Positions 53,129 through 62,332 are shown, numbered from the stretch's first letter. The stretch is 64,000 bases of DNA from Bacteroidota bacterium (GCA_016720655.1 JADKKE010000032.1:124001-188000), one strand, 5' to 3'. Numbers and translations are program-made. Notes: generated from the sequence alone by a model not told the origin.

Positions 53129-53214
53129 CATGCTTTAATTTTTCCATTTGTATAGCAATCGTTACTTGAAATTATTTTTGGTACTTTCAGGCTCTCTAAG
53201 AATCCTGTTCAGGA

Positions 53215-55137
53215 ATGAAAAAACTTGTACCTACTTCAGCAATTTTCTTTCTACTTATTTTAACCAGTGTTTTTTCACAGGGGAATTCAATCGACAGTCT
53301 CAAGGAAGTTGTTCGAACAAGTAAGAATGACTCCCTTAAAGTGAACACCTTGAATTTATTGAGTAAAAAGTATTTCAGTTCCGATCCTGAGGAAGCCATC
53401 CGAATCAGTATGCAGGCCAGGGAACTGGCAGAAAAAATTAAATACATGCCCGGACTGGCCCTTTCGCTGAAGAATATCGGAATAGGGTATTATATGCAGA
53501 GTAGTTACCTCGAGACTTTCGAATATTGGAATCAGAGTCTGGCCATGTATGATTCTATTGGAGATAAAGTAGGGGTTTCAAATATTCAGAACAATATCGG
53601 TTCCATATATTTTGACCAGGGCGACGACACAAAAGCGCTGGAGTATTATTTAAAATCCCTGAAAGCAGCGGAAGAATTATCGGATACTTTCCGGATAGCT
53701 ACTGCTCTCGGAAATATTGGAAATGTTTATCAAAATAAAGAGGCAACATTGAGTAAAGCCTTGTTGTATTACAAACACGCTCTGCCATTGAGTGAAGCCA
53801 TACAGGATTCATCCTTAATCGGAACAATGGCTGTGGGAATCGGGGAAATATATTTCCGGAAAAATTTGTACGATTCTGCGTTGACCTTTTTTCAGAAATC
53901 ACTCAATGCTTATACGGGAACAGAAGCAGTGCCCTATTCTTTGAATGCGATAGGTAAATTATATACAAAACAAAAAGAGTATTCTTCAGCTCTGGATTAT
54001 CATCAACAGGCCTATGACCTCGCTCTGAGAATGGATGCCAAACTAGACATGATTCAGTCTTTGTTGGGTCTCGGTAGAGCGCACGAAGCGAATAATGACT
54101 ATTCAAAAGCAATCGAATTCCTGCTTCAGGCGGAAATTTTATCGGATACCATCGGCAACAAGGGTGATGAACTGAAAGAGACGTATGAAGGACTGGCAAA
54201 TTGTTTTTCCAAAATGCAGGATTATAAAAAGGCATTTAAATATCAATTGCTTTTGACGGATTTGAACAAAGAAATTTACAATGCTGCTAACGACAAGAAA
54301 TTGGCGAACATGCAATTCGATTTTGATATTCAAAAGAAGCAGGGACAAATAGATTTGCTTACAAAGGACAAAGCTTTGCAGGATCTGGATATTCAGAGGC
54401 AAAAAGGAATCCGGAATGTTACAATTGCAGGACTCCTGTTTGTGATGTTGTTTCTGGGAGTTGTGATGAAACAGAAAAAAAGGATTACAAAGGAGAAAAA
54501 GCGCAGTGATGAATTACTACTGAACATTCTCCCGGAAGAAACTGCGGAAGAATTAAAAGCCACAGGCACAGCGAAAGCAAAAGGTTTCGATCTCGTCACT
54601 GTTTTGTTCACCGATTTTAAAAACTTCACTCAGGCCAGTGAAAAGCTGAGTCCGGCTGAACTTGTCGAGGAAATTAATTATTGCTACAGTGAATTCGATA
54701 AGATCATTACGCGACATGGAATTGAAAAAATCAAAACCATCGGCGATAGTTATATGTGTGCAGGAGGGCTGCCGGTAACGAATTCAACGCACCCACAGGA
54801 TGTCGTCATGGCGGGCTTGGAAATGCAAACTTTCATAATTAAACACAAAGCCGATCGGATTTCACGCAATGAACCGTACTTTGATTTGCGTTGCGGAATT
54901 CATACCGGTCCTGTTGTGGCAGGTATAGTAGGGATAAAAAAGTTTGCGTACGATATATGGGGCGATACGGTGAATACTGCTTCACGAATGGAAAGCAGCG
55001 GAGAGATCGGAAAAGTGAATATCTCCGGAACGACTTATGAATTAATCAAGGATAAATTTGACTGTACCCATCGCGGAATGATTGAAGCGAAAAATAAGGG
55101 GCAGATTGAAATGTATTTTGTGGAGAAAGCAAAATAG
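53215..55137 (+). CDS. TPR-containing class III adenylate cyclase
   Basis: Membrane protein of 640 residues making cAMP from ATP. Signal peptide (KLVPTSAIFFLLILTSVFSQ), about seven TPR repeats (residues 40-350; NNIGSIYFDQGDDTKALEYY, GNIGNVYQNKEATLSKALLY, LNAIGKLYTKQKEYSSALDY), a short coiled coil, one transmembrane helix (about 402-418), then the cyclase domain. Catalytic residues are present: metal-binding Asp467 (FTDFKNF) and Asp511 (IGDSYM), the adenine-recognising Lys507 (IKTIGD) and Asp580 (YDIWGD), and Asn587/Arg591 of NTASR. The Lys/Asp pair indicates ATP rather than GTP. The TPR part should face the periplasm and the cyclase the cytosol. Neighbours are an HD-domain protein and a cNMP-domain kinase. 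Confidence 0.93.
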   Translation: MKKLVPTSAIFFLLILTSVFSQGNSIDSLKEVVRTSKNDSLKVNTLNLLSKKYFSSDPEEAIRISMQARELAEKIKYMPGLALSLKNIGIGYYMQSSYLETFEYWNQSLAMYDSIGDKVGVSNIQNNIGSIYFDQGDDTKALEYYLKSLKAAEELSDTFRIATALGNIGNVYQNKEATLSKALLYYKHALPLSEAIQDSSLIGTMAVGIGEIYFRKNLYDSALTFFQKSLNAYTGTEAVPYSLNAIGKLYTKQKEYSSALDYHQQAYDLALRMDAKLDMIQSLLGLGRAHEANNDYSKAIEFLLQAEILSDTIGNKGDELKETYEGLANCFSKMQDYKKAFKYQLLLTDLNKEIYNAANDKKLANMQFDFDIQKKQGQIDLLTKDKALQDLDIQRQKGIRNVTIAGLLFVMLFLGVVMKQKKRITKEKKRSDELLLNILPEETAEELKATGTAKAKGFDLVTVLFTDFKNFTQASEKLSPAELVEEINYCYSEFDKIITRHGIEKIKTIGDSYMCAGGLPVTNSTHPQDVVMAGLEMQTFIIKHKADRISRNEPYFDLRCGIHTGPVVAGIVGIKKFAYDIWGDTVNTASRMESSGEIGKVNISGTTYELIKDKFDCTHRGMIEAKNKGQIEMYFVEKAK

Positions 55138-55185
55138 TTATTGCTGGGATTGATTTCTCTCAAACACGCATTTGAATTTAGATTT

Positions 55186-55836
55186 TCAAGAGCGAGCCAA
55201 AATGTTTTTTATTTGTTGAAGATGTACTTCTTTCTGGAAGTCGCGCAGTTCTTTTGCAGAACGGGTAAAGTATTTGTGAGTCAATAAAAAATTCACCTGC
55301 AGTTGATTCCAGTCCTTCGCAGTAGATAAAGTTTTACTCGCTTTTAATTCTTCGAATAAAGTATTGCCAATACTGAAGAAATCCGGACGTCCAAGATAAT
55401 CCAGGTCAGCATCGCATAAAATTTCTTCGAGTAAAGTATTCGGTTGTTGCGGGAATTTAGTAGCCAGAATCATTCCGCAAATTTTATCGATTTCATCTTC
55501 TTTGTAACCGAATTCCGGTAAAAGTTTTTTTGCCATATCACAGCCTATCTGTTCGTGATTCACAGCATTCAACATGAATCCGGAATCGTGAAACAAAGCG
55601 GCAACTTTCACCAGTTCTGTCTCTTCCGGTGAAATTTTTTCTTTTTCACATAGCATTTCAGCAGACGTCAATACATCAAGAACGTGGGAATAGCTATGGT
55701 AGGTGAGTGTTGAAGGTAATTCGGCACTCAGTTTACCAAGGATAAATTTCTTAGTTTGTTCGTATCGGTTCATCAGGAAGGATGGAGTAGGCGAGCTATA
55801 AGCTGCTTTGTCAGTTGGAAATATTGATTTGCTCAC
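55186..55836 (-). CDS. HD-domain phosphohydrolase
   Basis: Cytosolic protein of 216 residues. HD-domain metal ligands are visible: YHSYSHVLDVLTSAE (first His), AALFHDSGFM (HD), NHEQIGCDMAKKLLP and CDADLDYLGRPDF (final Asp). Such proteins hydrolyse phosphate esters, including cyclic nucleotides in some families; the exact substrate cannot be read from the sequence. Its start overlaps the stop region of the upstream hybrid kinase by 4 bases, so the two are translationally coupled. The gene ends 48 bases from the convergent cyclase gene. Confidence 0.85.
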   Translation of the reverse strand: MSKSIFPTDKAAYSSPTPSFLMNRYEQTKKFILGKLSAELPSTLTYHSYSHVLDVLTSAEMLCEKEKISPEETELVKVAALFHDSGFMLNAVNHEQIGCDMAKKLLPEFGYKEDEIDKICGMILATKFPQQPNTLLEEILCDADLDYLGRPDFFSIGNTLFEELKASKTLSTAKDWNQLQVNFLLTHKYFTRSAKELRDFQKEVHLQQIKNILARS

Positions 55837-57512
55837 GTTTCGTTAGGGAAGGCGTTTCGGATTACTTTTTCTCTCAGAATTTCTGTACTAAATGGTTTCA
55901 TCATATAGTCGTTCATTCCTGAAGCTAAACATTCATCAATTTCTTCTCGCGTGACATTGGCTGTCATCGCACAGATTCGAATATTCTTTTTAACCGGATC
56001 TTTCAATTGCCGGATTTGTCGGGTGGTTTCATAACCATCCATTCCGGGCATCTGTATATCCATGAATACAAAACTGTAGTCGGATGCATTCAACATGTCC
56101 AATGCTGCCTGACCATCAACTGCGACTTCAACTTTTGTCTCCGGAAAAATATCATTCAATGTATCTACTGCTACCATTTGGTTGAATTCATTGTCTTCAA
56201 CCAATAGAATTTTCACACTCGACAAATCATGTGCAGTTGCAAGTTCATCGATGTTGTCTTCTTTCGGTTTGGAAGCAATTGTGTAGCGGATGGAAAAATA
56301 AAATTCAGAACCTTTTCCGGGCTCACTTTGAACTTTAAGATCGCCGCCATGCATTTCAACGAGTTGTTTCGAGATGGTGAGTCCCAAACCGGTTCCACCG
56401 AATTTTCGCGTGGTATCAGAAGAGGCCTGACCAAAGCTTTCGAAGATTTTATCAATCTTGTCTGCAGGAATTCCAATTCCGGTATCACGGATACCTATGC
56501 GTATAACGACTTCTTTGTCTGTAATATTCTCGGGGATCACGGAAATAGTGACAGCACCCTTTTCAGTGAATTTAATGGCATTTCCGGCCAGGTTCATGAT
56601 CACCTGAGTAATCCGTGTTTCGTCACCGATAACATATTCCGGCACACCTTCAGCGATGATCTGCTCCATCTTGATCCCTTTTTCTTCCGCTTTCAATCCG
56701 AGAATGGTGTTGATATTGTGAATCGCTGCGATCAAAGGGAAAGGAACCGCTTCCAATTCCATTTTACCGGATTCGATCTTGGCGAGATCGAGAATGTCAT
56801 TGATGATCACCAGTAGATTCGCGCCGCTTTTTTTAATCACGGTCAGGTATTTTTCCTGCTGCTCATTCAATGGTGATTTGATGAGCAGGTTGGTGAGTCC
56901 AACGATCGCGTTCATCGGTGTCCGGATTTCATGGCTCATGTTGGCCAGGAACTGCTGACGGAATTTCTGTGTCTCAATGAGGTTGTCACGGGTGATGGAC
57001 AATTCATCATTTGTCTGCTGAAGGGTGAGCATCGTTGCATTCAACTCGCGCGTCCGCTCAGTGACTAACTGATTCAGTCTTTCTTCTCGTGCACGTGCTT
57101 CGTTTAATGCAGCTTCATTCGAAGTACGCAGACGTTGGAAATTAATCTTGAAAATATTCAGAATTAACTGAGGATATTTTACAGCTAAGGAATAAAAGAC
57201 ATCCTTTTTAATTTCCACCATGGAAAGTTCGGAGCCTGCAACAATTGTTGCTGTAGCGACTGCATCCGCGAGAAAACTTTCTCCGAGGATAGCGAGTGAA
57301 CCCAGTTGTGCAAGGAGCACATCTTCATTATAAATTTCAACCATTCCTTTCTCTACAATATAAAGCGCGCTGGGAACAGAACCTTTCTTAATCAGGACAG
57401 TACCCTTTGGATAGGCTTTCGTTTCTGCATGCGAAAGAATCTCAGAGAAAACTTGCTGATCAAGATTGTGAAACAGGCTGCACGTGATAAGCGTGGAGTC
57501 AGAATGAGTCAT
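55833..57512 (-). CDS. Hybrid histidine kinase with N-terminal cNMP-binding-like domain
   Basis: Protein of 559 residues, no transmembrane helix. Order: cNMP-binding-like beta-roll (10-130; KGTVLIKKGSVPSALYIVEK, LAILGESFLADAVATATIVA), coiled coil (135-185), HisKA with H194 in SHEIRTP, HATPase_c with N box NLAGNAIKF, G1 DTGIGIP and G2 GTGLGLTISK, and a receiver domain with phospho-acceptor D485 in FVFMDIQMPG. In the phosphate-binding cassette the Arg expected before the T-A/T-x-x-A stretch is absent (ADAVATATIVA), so cAMP binding is not certain. Coupled to the HD-domain gene by a 4-base overlap; the next gene on the + side is an adenylate cyclase. Confidence 0.93.
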   Translation of the reverse strand: MTHSDSTLITCSLFHNLDQQVFSEILSHAETKAYPKGTVLIKKGSVPSALYIVEKGMVEIYNEDVLLAQLGSLAILGESFLADAVATATIVAGSELSMVEIKKDVFYSLAVKYPQLILNIFKINFQRLRTSNEAALNEARAREERLNQLVTERTRELNATMLTLQQTNDELSITRDNLIETQKFRQQFLANMSHEIRTPMNAIVGLTNLLIKSPLNEQQEKYLTVIKKSGANLLVIINDILDLAKIESGKMELEAVPFPLIAAIHNINTILGLKAEEKGIKMEQIIAEGVPEYVIGDETRITQVIMNLAGNAIKFTEKGAVTISVIPENITDKEVVIRIGIRDTGIGIPADKIDKIFESFGQASSDTTRKFGGTGLGLTISKQLVEMHGGDLKVQSEPGKGSEFYFSIRYTIASKPKEDNIDELATAHDLSSVKILLVEDNEFNQMVAVDTLNDIFPETKVEVAVDGQAALDMLNASDYSFVFMDIQMPGMDGYETTRQIRQLKDPVKKNIRICAMTANVTREEIDECLASGMNDYMMKPFSTEILREKVIRNAFPNET

Positions 57513-57770
57513 AGAGAATAGAAATGATACAATAATAAAATCTCTGCTCGCAGCAAAGACGGATGGAATGAATGCACATGCAAGATAATTTATTTAGACA
57601 TTTCTGCAACAAAAGGGAATGTCTTTTCGGTCATTTGCAATGCCTGAAGACGTGTTAAAACCTCAGAAATTTGGGATTTCTGTGATTTAAGGACGTTCAA
57701 CAGCATCAAAAAGACTCAAGTTCTCTGAAAAACCTGTCTCTGAGCCGCCGCCTGGCCGGAAAGCATATGT
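57513..57770. other. Intergenic, nothing recognised
   Basis: 258 bases between the kinase start and the guanine deaminase stop. No coding frame, repeat or hairpin of note was found; the kinase promoter is presumably here. Confidence 0.5.
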
Positions 57771-58247
57771 TTAGTAATCGATTTTATCCGGTTTGGCAAT
57801 CCAGTCTTTGAAAATTTGCAAGGCTTGCTGATCCGGAAAATGGACCATTTCGATTTTTCGTTTATCCGGTGCAACATTGATTTCTTCATAGATGAAAGCA
57901 TCATCAAAACCAGCTTCGGCAGCCTCATGCCGGGTATTTGCAAAATAAACTTTGCTGGGACGTGCCCAGTAGATCGCACCCAGACACATCGGACATGGTT
58001 CACATGAAGTGAAAATTTCACAGTCGGTGAGCTGAAAAGTATTGAGATTTTTACAAGCATCCCGGATAGCAACAACTTCGGCATGTGCCGTCGGATCATT
58101 GGAAGAAGTGACCTGGTTGGAGCCTTTGCCAACAATTTTTCCATTCTTCACGACCACACAGCCAAACGGTCCACCTTTGTTGGATTGTGAACCTTCCCTC
58201 GACAGGTCGACAGCGATTTTGATAAATTCAACAGGGTTATTCGTCAT
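57771..58247 (-). CDS. guaD: Guanine deaminase
   Basis: Converts guanine to xanthine and ammonia in the cytosol. From ATG 58247 the protein has 158 residues, the usual size; a longer frame from 58343 would add an atypical 32-residue tail. Zinc ligands and catalytic Glu: TAHAEVVAIRDA (His and Glu) and SCEPCPMCLGAIYW (two Cys). The end (WIAKPDKIDY) matches the guanine deaminase type of the cytidine-deaminase fold, although other nucleoside deaminases share most motifs. Divergent from xdhC, which matures xanthine dehydrogenase, the next step of purine breakdown. Confidence 0.9.
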   Translation of the reverse strand: MTNNPVEFIKIAVDLSREGSQSNKGGPFGCVVVKNGKIVGKGSNQVTSSNDPTAHAEVVAIRDACKNLNTFQLTDCEIFTSCEPCPMCLGAIYWARPSKVYFANTRHEAAEAGFDDAFIYEEINVAPDKRKIEMVHFPDQQALQIFKDWIAKPDKIDY

Positions 58248-58329
58248 AGGATTTGGACTAACATTGAAATCTTGCAACAGGTAAAAATAATACTTTTTAT
58301 ACAGGCACACACGGGAAGCTTTACGAAAG

Positions 58330-58364
58330 CATGCTTCAATCATATAAATTTATAGGTATTTTTG
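58330..58364 (+). promoter_or_regulatory. Candidate promoter of xdhC
   Basis: TATTTTTG at 58357-58364 matches the Bacteroidota -7 box TAnnTTTG exactly; a weak -33-like element (GCTTCAA) lies about 20 bases upstream. This would give a very short leader before the GTG start at 58381. Confidence 0.4.
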
Positions 58365-58380
58365 GAATGAAATCGCAACC

Positions 58381-59145
58381 GTGCCTACCATATTCGATAA
58401 ACTCAATGAAGCAGGGAAATCCAGGACTGATCTGGCACTTTGCATTATTGTTCAAACGCGTGGCTCTACTCCCCGGGAGACCGGAGCCAAAATGCTTGTT
58501 TATACTGATGGAAGTATTTCAGGAAGCATTGGAGGCGGAGAACTGGAAAAAAGTGTGATTACACAAGCTCTTGGTGTTTTGAAAACCGCTAAGGCTGCAA
58601 TTTTCCGTCACGATCTCTTGCATCAGCACAACATGTGTTGCGGAGGAAGTGTGGATGTATACATCGAACCTGTTATGAAAAAGAAACGTCTGTATATTTT
58701 TGGTGCCGGACATACCGGTCATGCACTGGCGAAACTAGCTATCGAATTGGATTTTGAAATTTACATCATTGACGATCGAAAAGATTATCTCGATCCGATT
58801 GTTATCGATGGAGTTAGCAAAATGCATTTGCATTATGCACAGGCATTGCCACTTTTGCCCTTCGACGATCAAACATACATCACCATCATGACTTACAGTC
58901 ATCCCTACGATCGCGACATCCTTGCGTTCTGTTTAAAGAAATCACATGCTTATCTTGGAATGATCGGCAGTCAGCGCAAAGTGGAGATGACAAAAAAAAT
59001 GTTTGAAGAAGGAAAAATTGCATCTGCATCCGAACTCGATGCAGTAGATATGCCGATGGGAATTCAAATAGGAGCAGAGACGCCGGAGGAAATTGCAGTG
59101 AGTATACTTGCGAAATTGATTTCAGTCAAGAATCAGTGGTTGTGA
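58381..59145 (+). CDS. xdhC: XdhC-family protein (xanthine dehydrogenase maturation)
   Basis: Protein of 254 residues. The XdhC/CoxI N-terminal domain (ALCIIVQTRGSTPRETGAKM, SGSIGGGELEKSV, CCGGSVDVYIEP) is followed by a Rossmann XdhC_C domain (LYIFGAGHTGHALAKLA, HPYDRDILAFC, YLGMIGSQRKVEMT, IQIGAETPEEIAVSILAKL). Family members insert or protect the sulfurated molybdenum cofactor of xanthine dehydrogenase. GTG start: the only nearby ATG is in another frame. The dehydrogenase subunits are not in this window. Confidence 0.92.
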   Translation: MPTIFDKLNEAGKSRTDLALCIIVQTRGSTPRETGAKMLVYTDGSISGSIGGGELEKSVITQALGVLKTAKAAIFRHDLLHQHNMCCGGSVDVYIEPVMKKKRLYIFGAGHTGHALAKLAIELDFEIYIIDDRKDYLDPIVIDGVSKMHLHYAQALPLLPFDDQTYITIMTYSHPYDRDILAFCLKKSHAYLGMIGSQRKVEMTKKMFEEGKIASASELDAVDMPMGIQIGAETPEEIAVSILAKLISVKNQWL

Positions 59146-59156
59146 TTAACTGAAAT

Positions 59157-59350
59157 TTGGTTATTTGGTTATTTGGTTATTATGTTATTAAGTTATTGAG
59201 TTATTTAGACATTCCTTAGAATGGATATTGAGTTTATTAATTAACAGATTCTCTTGCCTAATAACCTAATAACAAAATAGCTCCATAGCTCAATAACTTA
59301 ATATTGAAAACAATTGCTCTTCCAACCCAAGCCGCCAGTCCAATAACCTA
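59157..59350. repeat. Scattered GTTATT/AATAAC heptamer repeats
   Basis: TTGGTTA/TTAAGTTA-type heptamers (59157-59205) on one side and CCTAATAA/CTCAATAA heptamers in the opposite orientation (59255-59350) fill the gap between convergent xdhC and the esterase-like gene. The two halves are largely complementary. No gene is seen. Confidence 0.75.
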
Positions 59351-59402
59351 ATAATGTTGTGGCAATGCGGTATTATCGGCTGCCCTTTTGTTTTTCAAAG
59401 TA

Positions 59403-60701
59403 TTATTTTTTAATTACTGGAATTGCTCTTTGAGTAATATTTACAAAAATTATTGCATCAAAATTATCTTTTGGTCTGATACCCGATAGATGTTTTGGTT
59501 TTGTTAAAAAAACAGCACCGTACTCGTACATTTTTTGGAATCTTTTGTAAATTGGATTGGAAGAATTTCGTAAGTCAACAAAAAAAGAACTGAAATTAGT
59601 TTTAAAAAAATCGTCAGCAAGTTTGTGTTTTCGGTTAGCATCAACATGAAATTCTTGTAGTTTGTTGTCTTTAATAGCTTGAAAATTCCCTTCTTTAAAA
59701 ACGAAACCGATGTTGTAATAATCCATATCAAAAAAACCATACAGGTATTCTCCCATACTTTTATAAACAGGAATTTTCATCGTTCTTAAATATGGAACTT
59801 TCGCAATATGTCCATTGTGTGCCCACACAAAAACCTTTGTATTTTCAAGTTCGGAAATCCATTTTATATTTTGAGCCATACAACTGTCTCTAATATTTGG
59901 ATTCGGGTTTTGAGTCATTGAAATTTGAAATAACAATAAAGTCTGTTTTAGGTTTTCAATGTTGTATTTTGCAATTAGATATTTTTGCTTTCCACTTTTT
60001 TCGATATACAAATGTTCATTCTCTGTAAACCATGTGTCTAGAAAAGTAATTGATTGATTTATTTCTAAATCTATTTTCGAATTTTCGCCAACCTTATCAA
60101 TATTTGAAAAGTAGCTAGCAGTGCTATCATTGAGAATAGAAATTCCTTTTTTAAAGATATTGATGTTTACGCTGTCAACAGCAGTAACATAATCAGTTAA
60201 AGAATTACTCGCGCCCTTGAATGACTGGCAATCGAAGCCATAAAACTTTAATTTGTCGTTTTCAGCTTTTTGTGTATTGTATTGTTTTATCCATTCAATA
60301 AGATCTCTTAATTCTTCTGTGTCCCAAGTCCAGAATTCCATTCCTTTCATTGCGCTTAAAACATCACCCTTACCATACAATACATAGTCGTTTATTTTCA
60401 ATGTCCCACCATAAGTCGCTTCTATGGAAAAGACTTTGTAACCACAATAGGTTGCAAGGAATTTAAACATTTTAGCTTTCATGTTAAAAAACTCCTTTGT
60501 ACCGTGTGTTGCTTCGCCCATTCCAATAACTTTTTTCTCCTTGAAGAATTTTTCAAGTGGAATTAATTCATCGATGTTTTGAGTTTCATTTGGATGAAGT
60601 GAATAGATTGTATCGCTGTGCCCTTTGATTTGAACTACAACTTGTGAAAAGCATTGACAAGAAATAAAAGCAAGAAATAAAATGAAGAATAAAAATTTCA
60701 T
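59403..60701 (-). CDS. Erythromycin-esterase-family protein, secreted
   Basis: From ATG 60701 a 432-residue protein with a signal peptide (KFLFFILFLAFISCQCFSQ, possibly a lipoprotein). Family motifs: VIGMGEATHGTKEFF with the Glu and His of the active site, FSIEATYGG, KGMEFWTWDTEELRDLIEWI, and VFVWAHNGHIAK. Members hydrolyse macrolide lactones or have unknown esterase/succinoglycan-related roles; secretion argues against simple intracellular macrolide resistance. AT-rich compared with its neighbours and flanked on both sides by heptamer repeats, which may mark an insertion. Confidence 0.85.
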   Translation of the reverse strand: MKFLFFILFLAFISCQCFSQVVVQIKGHSDTIYSLHPNETQNIDELIPLEKFFKEKKVIGMGEATHGTKEFFNMKAKMFKFLATYCGYKVFSIEATYGGTLKINDYVLYGKGDVLSAMKGMEFWTWDTEELRDLIEWIKQYNTQKAENDKLKFYGFDCQSFKGASNSLTDYVTAVDSVNINIFKKGISILNDSTASYFSNIDKVGENSKIDLEINQSITFLDTWFTENEHLYIEKSGKQKYLIAKYNIENLKQTLLLFQISMTQNPNPNIRDSCMAQNIKWISELENTKVFVWAHNGHIAKVPYLRTMKIPVYKSMGEYLYGFFDMDYYNIGFVFKEGNFQAIKDNKLQEFHVDANRKHKLADDFFKTNFSSFFVDLRNSSNPIYKRFQKMYEYGAVFLTKPKHLSGIRPKDNFDAIIFVNITQRAIPVIKK

Positions 60702-60767
60702 TAGTTGAATTTCTTTCTTTAAGATAATTGAATAAATAGAATGAAAGTGAATAGCGATAAAGGTACC

Positions 60768-60814
60768 CAATAACCTAATAACTCAATAACTCAATAACTC
60801 AATAACCTAATAAC
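60768..60814. repeat. AATAACT/CTCAATA heptamer array
   Basis: Seven tandem heptamers of the AATAACC/AATAACT-CA type end at the stop codon of the DUF6986 gene. Same word family as the arrays at 22992 and 59157. Confidence 0.88.
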
Positions 60815-62241
60815 TATTTCCTCCGTCCTTTAAGGATTCGATAAAACGACCTACTCTGAATTTCTTCCAGAGTCAGTCCGGTTACAAGTGCTTCTTCTTC
60901 CGTTATTGCTCCTGAATTCATGGCACGAAGGAAATAATTTAAAAGTCCTTGTCCGGTTGCGGCATCGTCGAAAATATCTCCGGAGAGAGTGGCTTGTGCC
61001 GCTTTGTTCACGAAATGGAAAAGTCGTGCCGCTGCATCTTCATAACTTTCGAGAAAGAAAGTATAGACAGCAGCGTAACGCATCGGTAACTGCGCAGGAT
61101 TAAGATCCCATCCCTGGTAAAAACCGTTGCGTAAAGAATGCATGGAATGTCCATAGCAGAGTTTCCATGCACGGTGAACGATCATTTCATTTTCCTCTTG
61201 TTGTGCTAGCGTGAGCGCATCACCTTTGTGTGGACCGATCGGCATTACATTCGTTGCTCCGTCACTCAGAAAAATTCCTGTTCCTGCAAGCGCAACTTTC
61301 GTCATGTGATGAGCGAAATCACAAACCGGATGATCCATGGTTTGATATTTTGCAGTGATATTACAGGATGCTGTATAATCATAAGTCCCAAAATGTGCAG
61401 CAACACAACGACCATTTCCAGCCATGATCAGGGAACGAAGTGGATTGATACCATCTTTGTCCATGATGGCTTGGGTTGCTTCCACCATCATTTCCATTTT
61501 CAAAATGCCGGGTGCAAGATTAAATTCTTGCTCAATAATTTCAAAAAGAGAAACAAGCGCCTGCATTTGTTCAGGGATAGTTACTTTAGGTAACATCACC
61601 ACGAAGTTCTCAGGTATTTTCCCTCCGGTTTGCTCCAATAATGTACTGAGAAAAATGTCCAGAGTTCGAATCCCTCTTTGTTTCAAATCTTCTGTGAAGG
61701 GCTTAATACGAATTCCAATGAAAGGAGAAATGGTTTTTTCTTTCATTCCTTTTGCGAGTTCCATAGCAGCAGTGACAGCTGTTGCATCTTCCTCTTCATC
61801 GGGACGATTCCCAAATCCATCTTCAAAATCAATACGAAAATCTTCAACAGCTTCGCGTTCAAGTTTTGCAATAATTTTTTTGTAAACAGTATAGGACAGC
61901 CAGGCCGGATGTTTTTTTCTTTCAGCTTCGCTCATTTTATCCAAAGTCGCAGTCAAAGCAGAAATTTTTACAGCTTCTGTTGGTAAAGTTTCATAACCTG
62001 TCAGTTCAAGCACGCGTGCAAGTACAGTAAAATCCGGAGCATAAGACTTCAAACTGCGCAAAGCAATATCTCCCATTCTTTTGGTCGAATCGGACTTAAA
62101 AAGATTCGCTCCGCCATAGACCGTGTGCACAGGTTGTCTGTCAGGTCGATCACCGGGATATGTTTTTTGAAAAACTAAATTCGCTGCCTGAAGATCGTTG
62201 AGTATTTTTTCTTTGGCTGTATTCGGGATGGAGGTTTTCAT
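60814..62241 (-). CDS. DUF6986 aldolase-like protein
   Basis: Protein of 475 residues with TIM-barrel features of the HpcH/HpaI and malate synthase-like group: DFRIDFEDGFGNRPDEEE (acidic metal ligands), FIGIRIKPF, NFVVMLPKVTIPEQM, ILKMEMMVEATQAIM and MAGNGRCVAAHFGTYDYTAS. It fits DUF6986 (sometimes annotated as phosphoenolpyruvate kinase), whose reaction is not settled. Relatives in other phyla can occur beside purine/ureide degradation genes; here guaD and xdhC lie 3-4 kb away, so a link to purine catabolism is possible but not shown. Confidence 0.82.
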   Translation of the reverse strand: MKTSIPNTAKEKILNDLQAANLVFQKTYPGDRPDRQPVHTVYGGANLFKSDSTKRMGDIALRSLKSYAPDFTVLARVLELTGYETLPTEAVKISALTATLDKMSEAERKKHPAWLSYTVYKKIIAKLEREAVEDFRIDFEDGFGNRPDEEEDATAVTAAMELAKGMKEKTISPFIGIRIKPFTEDLKQRGIRTLDIFLSTLLEQTGGKIPENFVVMLPKVTIPEQMQALVSLFEIIEQEFNLAPGILKMEMMVEATQAIMDKDGINPLRSLIMAGNGRCVAAHFGTYDYTASCNITAKYQTMDHPVCDFAHHMTKVALAGTGIFLSDGATNVMPIGPHKGDALTLAQQEENEMIVHRAWKLCYGHSMHSLRNGFYQGWDLNPAQLPMRYAAVYTFFLESYEDAAARLFHFVNKAAQATLSGDIFDDAATGQGLLNYFLRAMNSGAITEEEALVTGLTLEEIQSRSFYRILKGRRK

Positions 62242-62264
62242 TGAGGATGTTTAAAATCTTGTAG

Positions 62265-62332
62265 TAATCTTGCCTGGTACTTGGTACCTAAGACCTGGTA
62301 CCAAGTATTAGGTATCAAGTACCAGGTGTCAA
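62265..62332. repeat. Interleaved TGGTACCAAGTA palindromic repeat
   Basis: Words ACTTGGTACC, CCTGGTACCAAGTA and TCAAGTACCAGG overlap in both orientations, giving a self-complementary tract between the DUF6986 and ChbG genes. Non-coding. Confidence 0.75.

Noticed and set aside
59403..60701. Straightforward macrolide-resistance gene
   Set aside because: The protein has a signal peptide and only the general family motifs, so resistance cannot be claimed.
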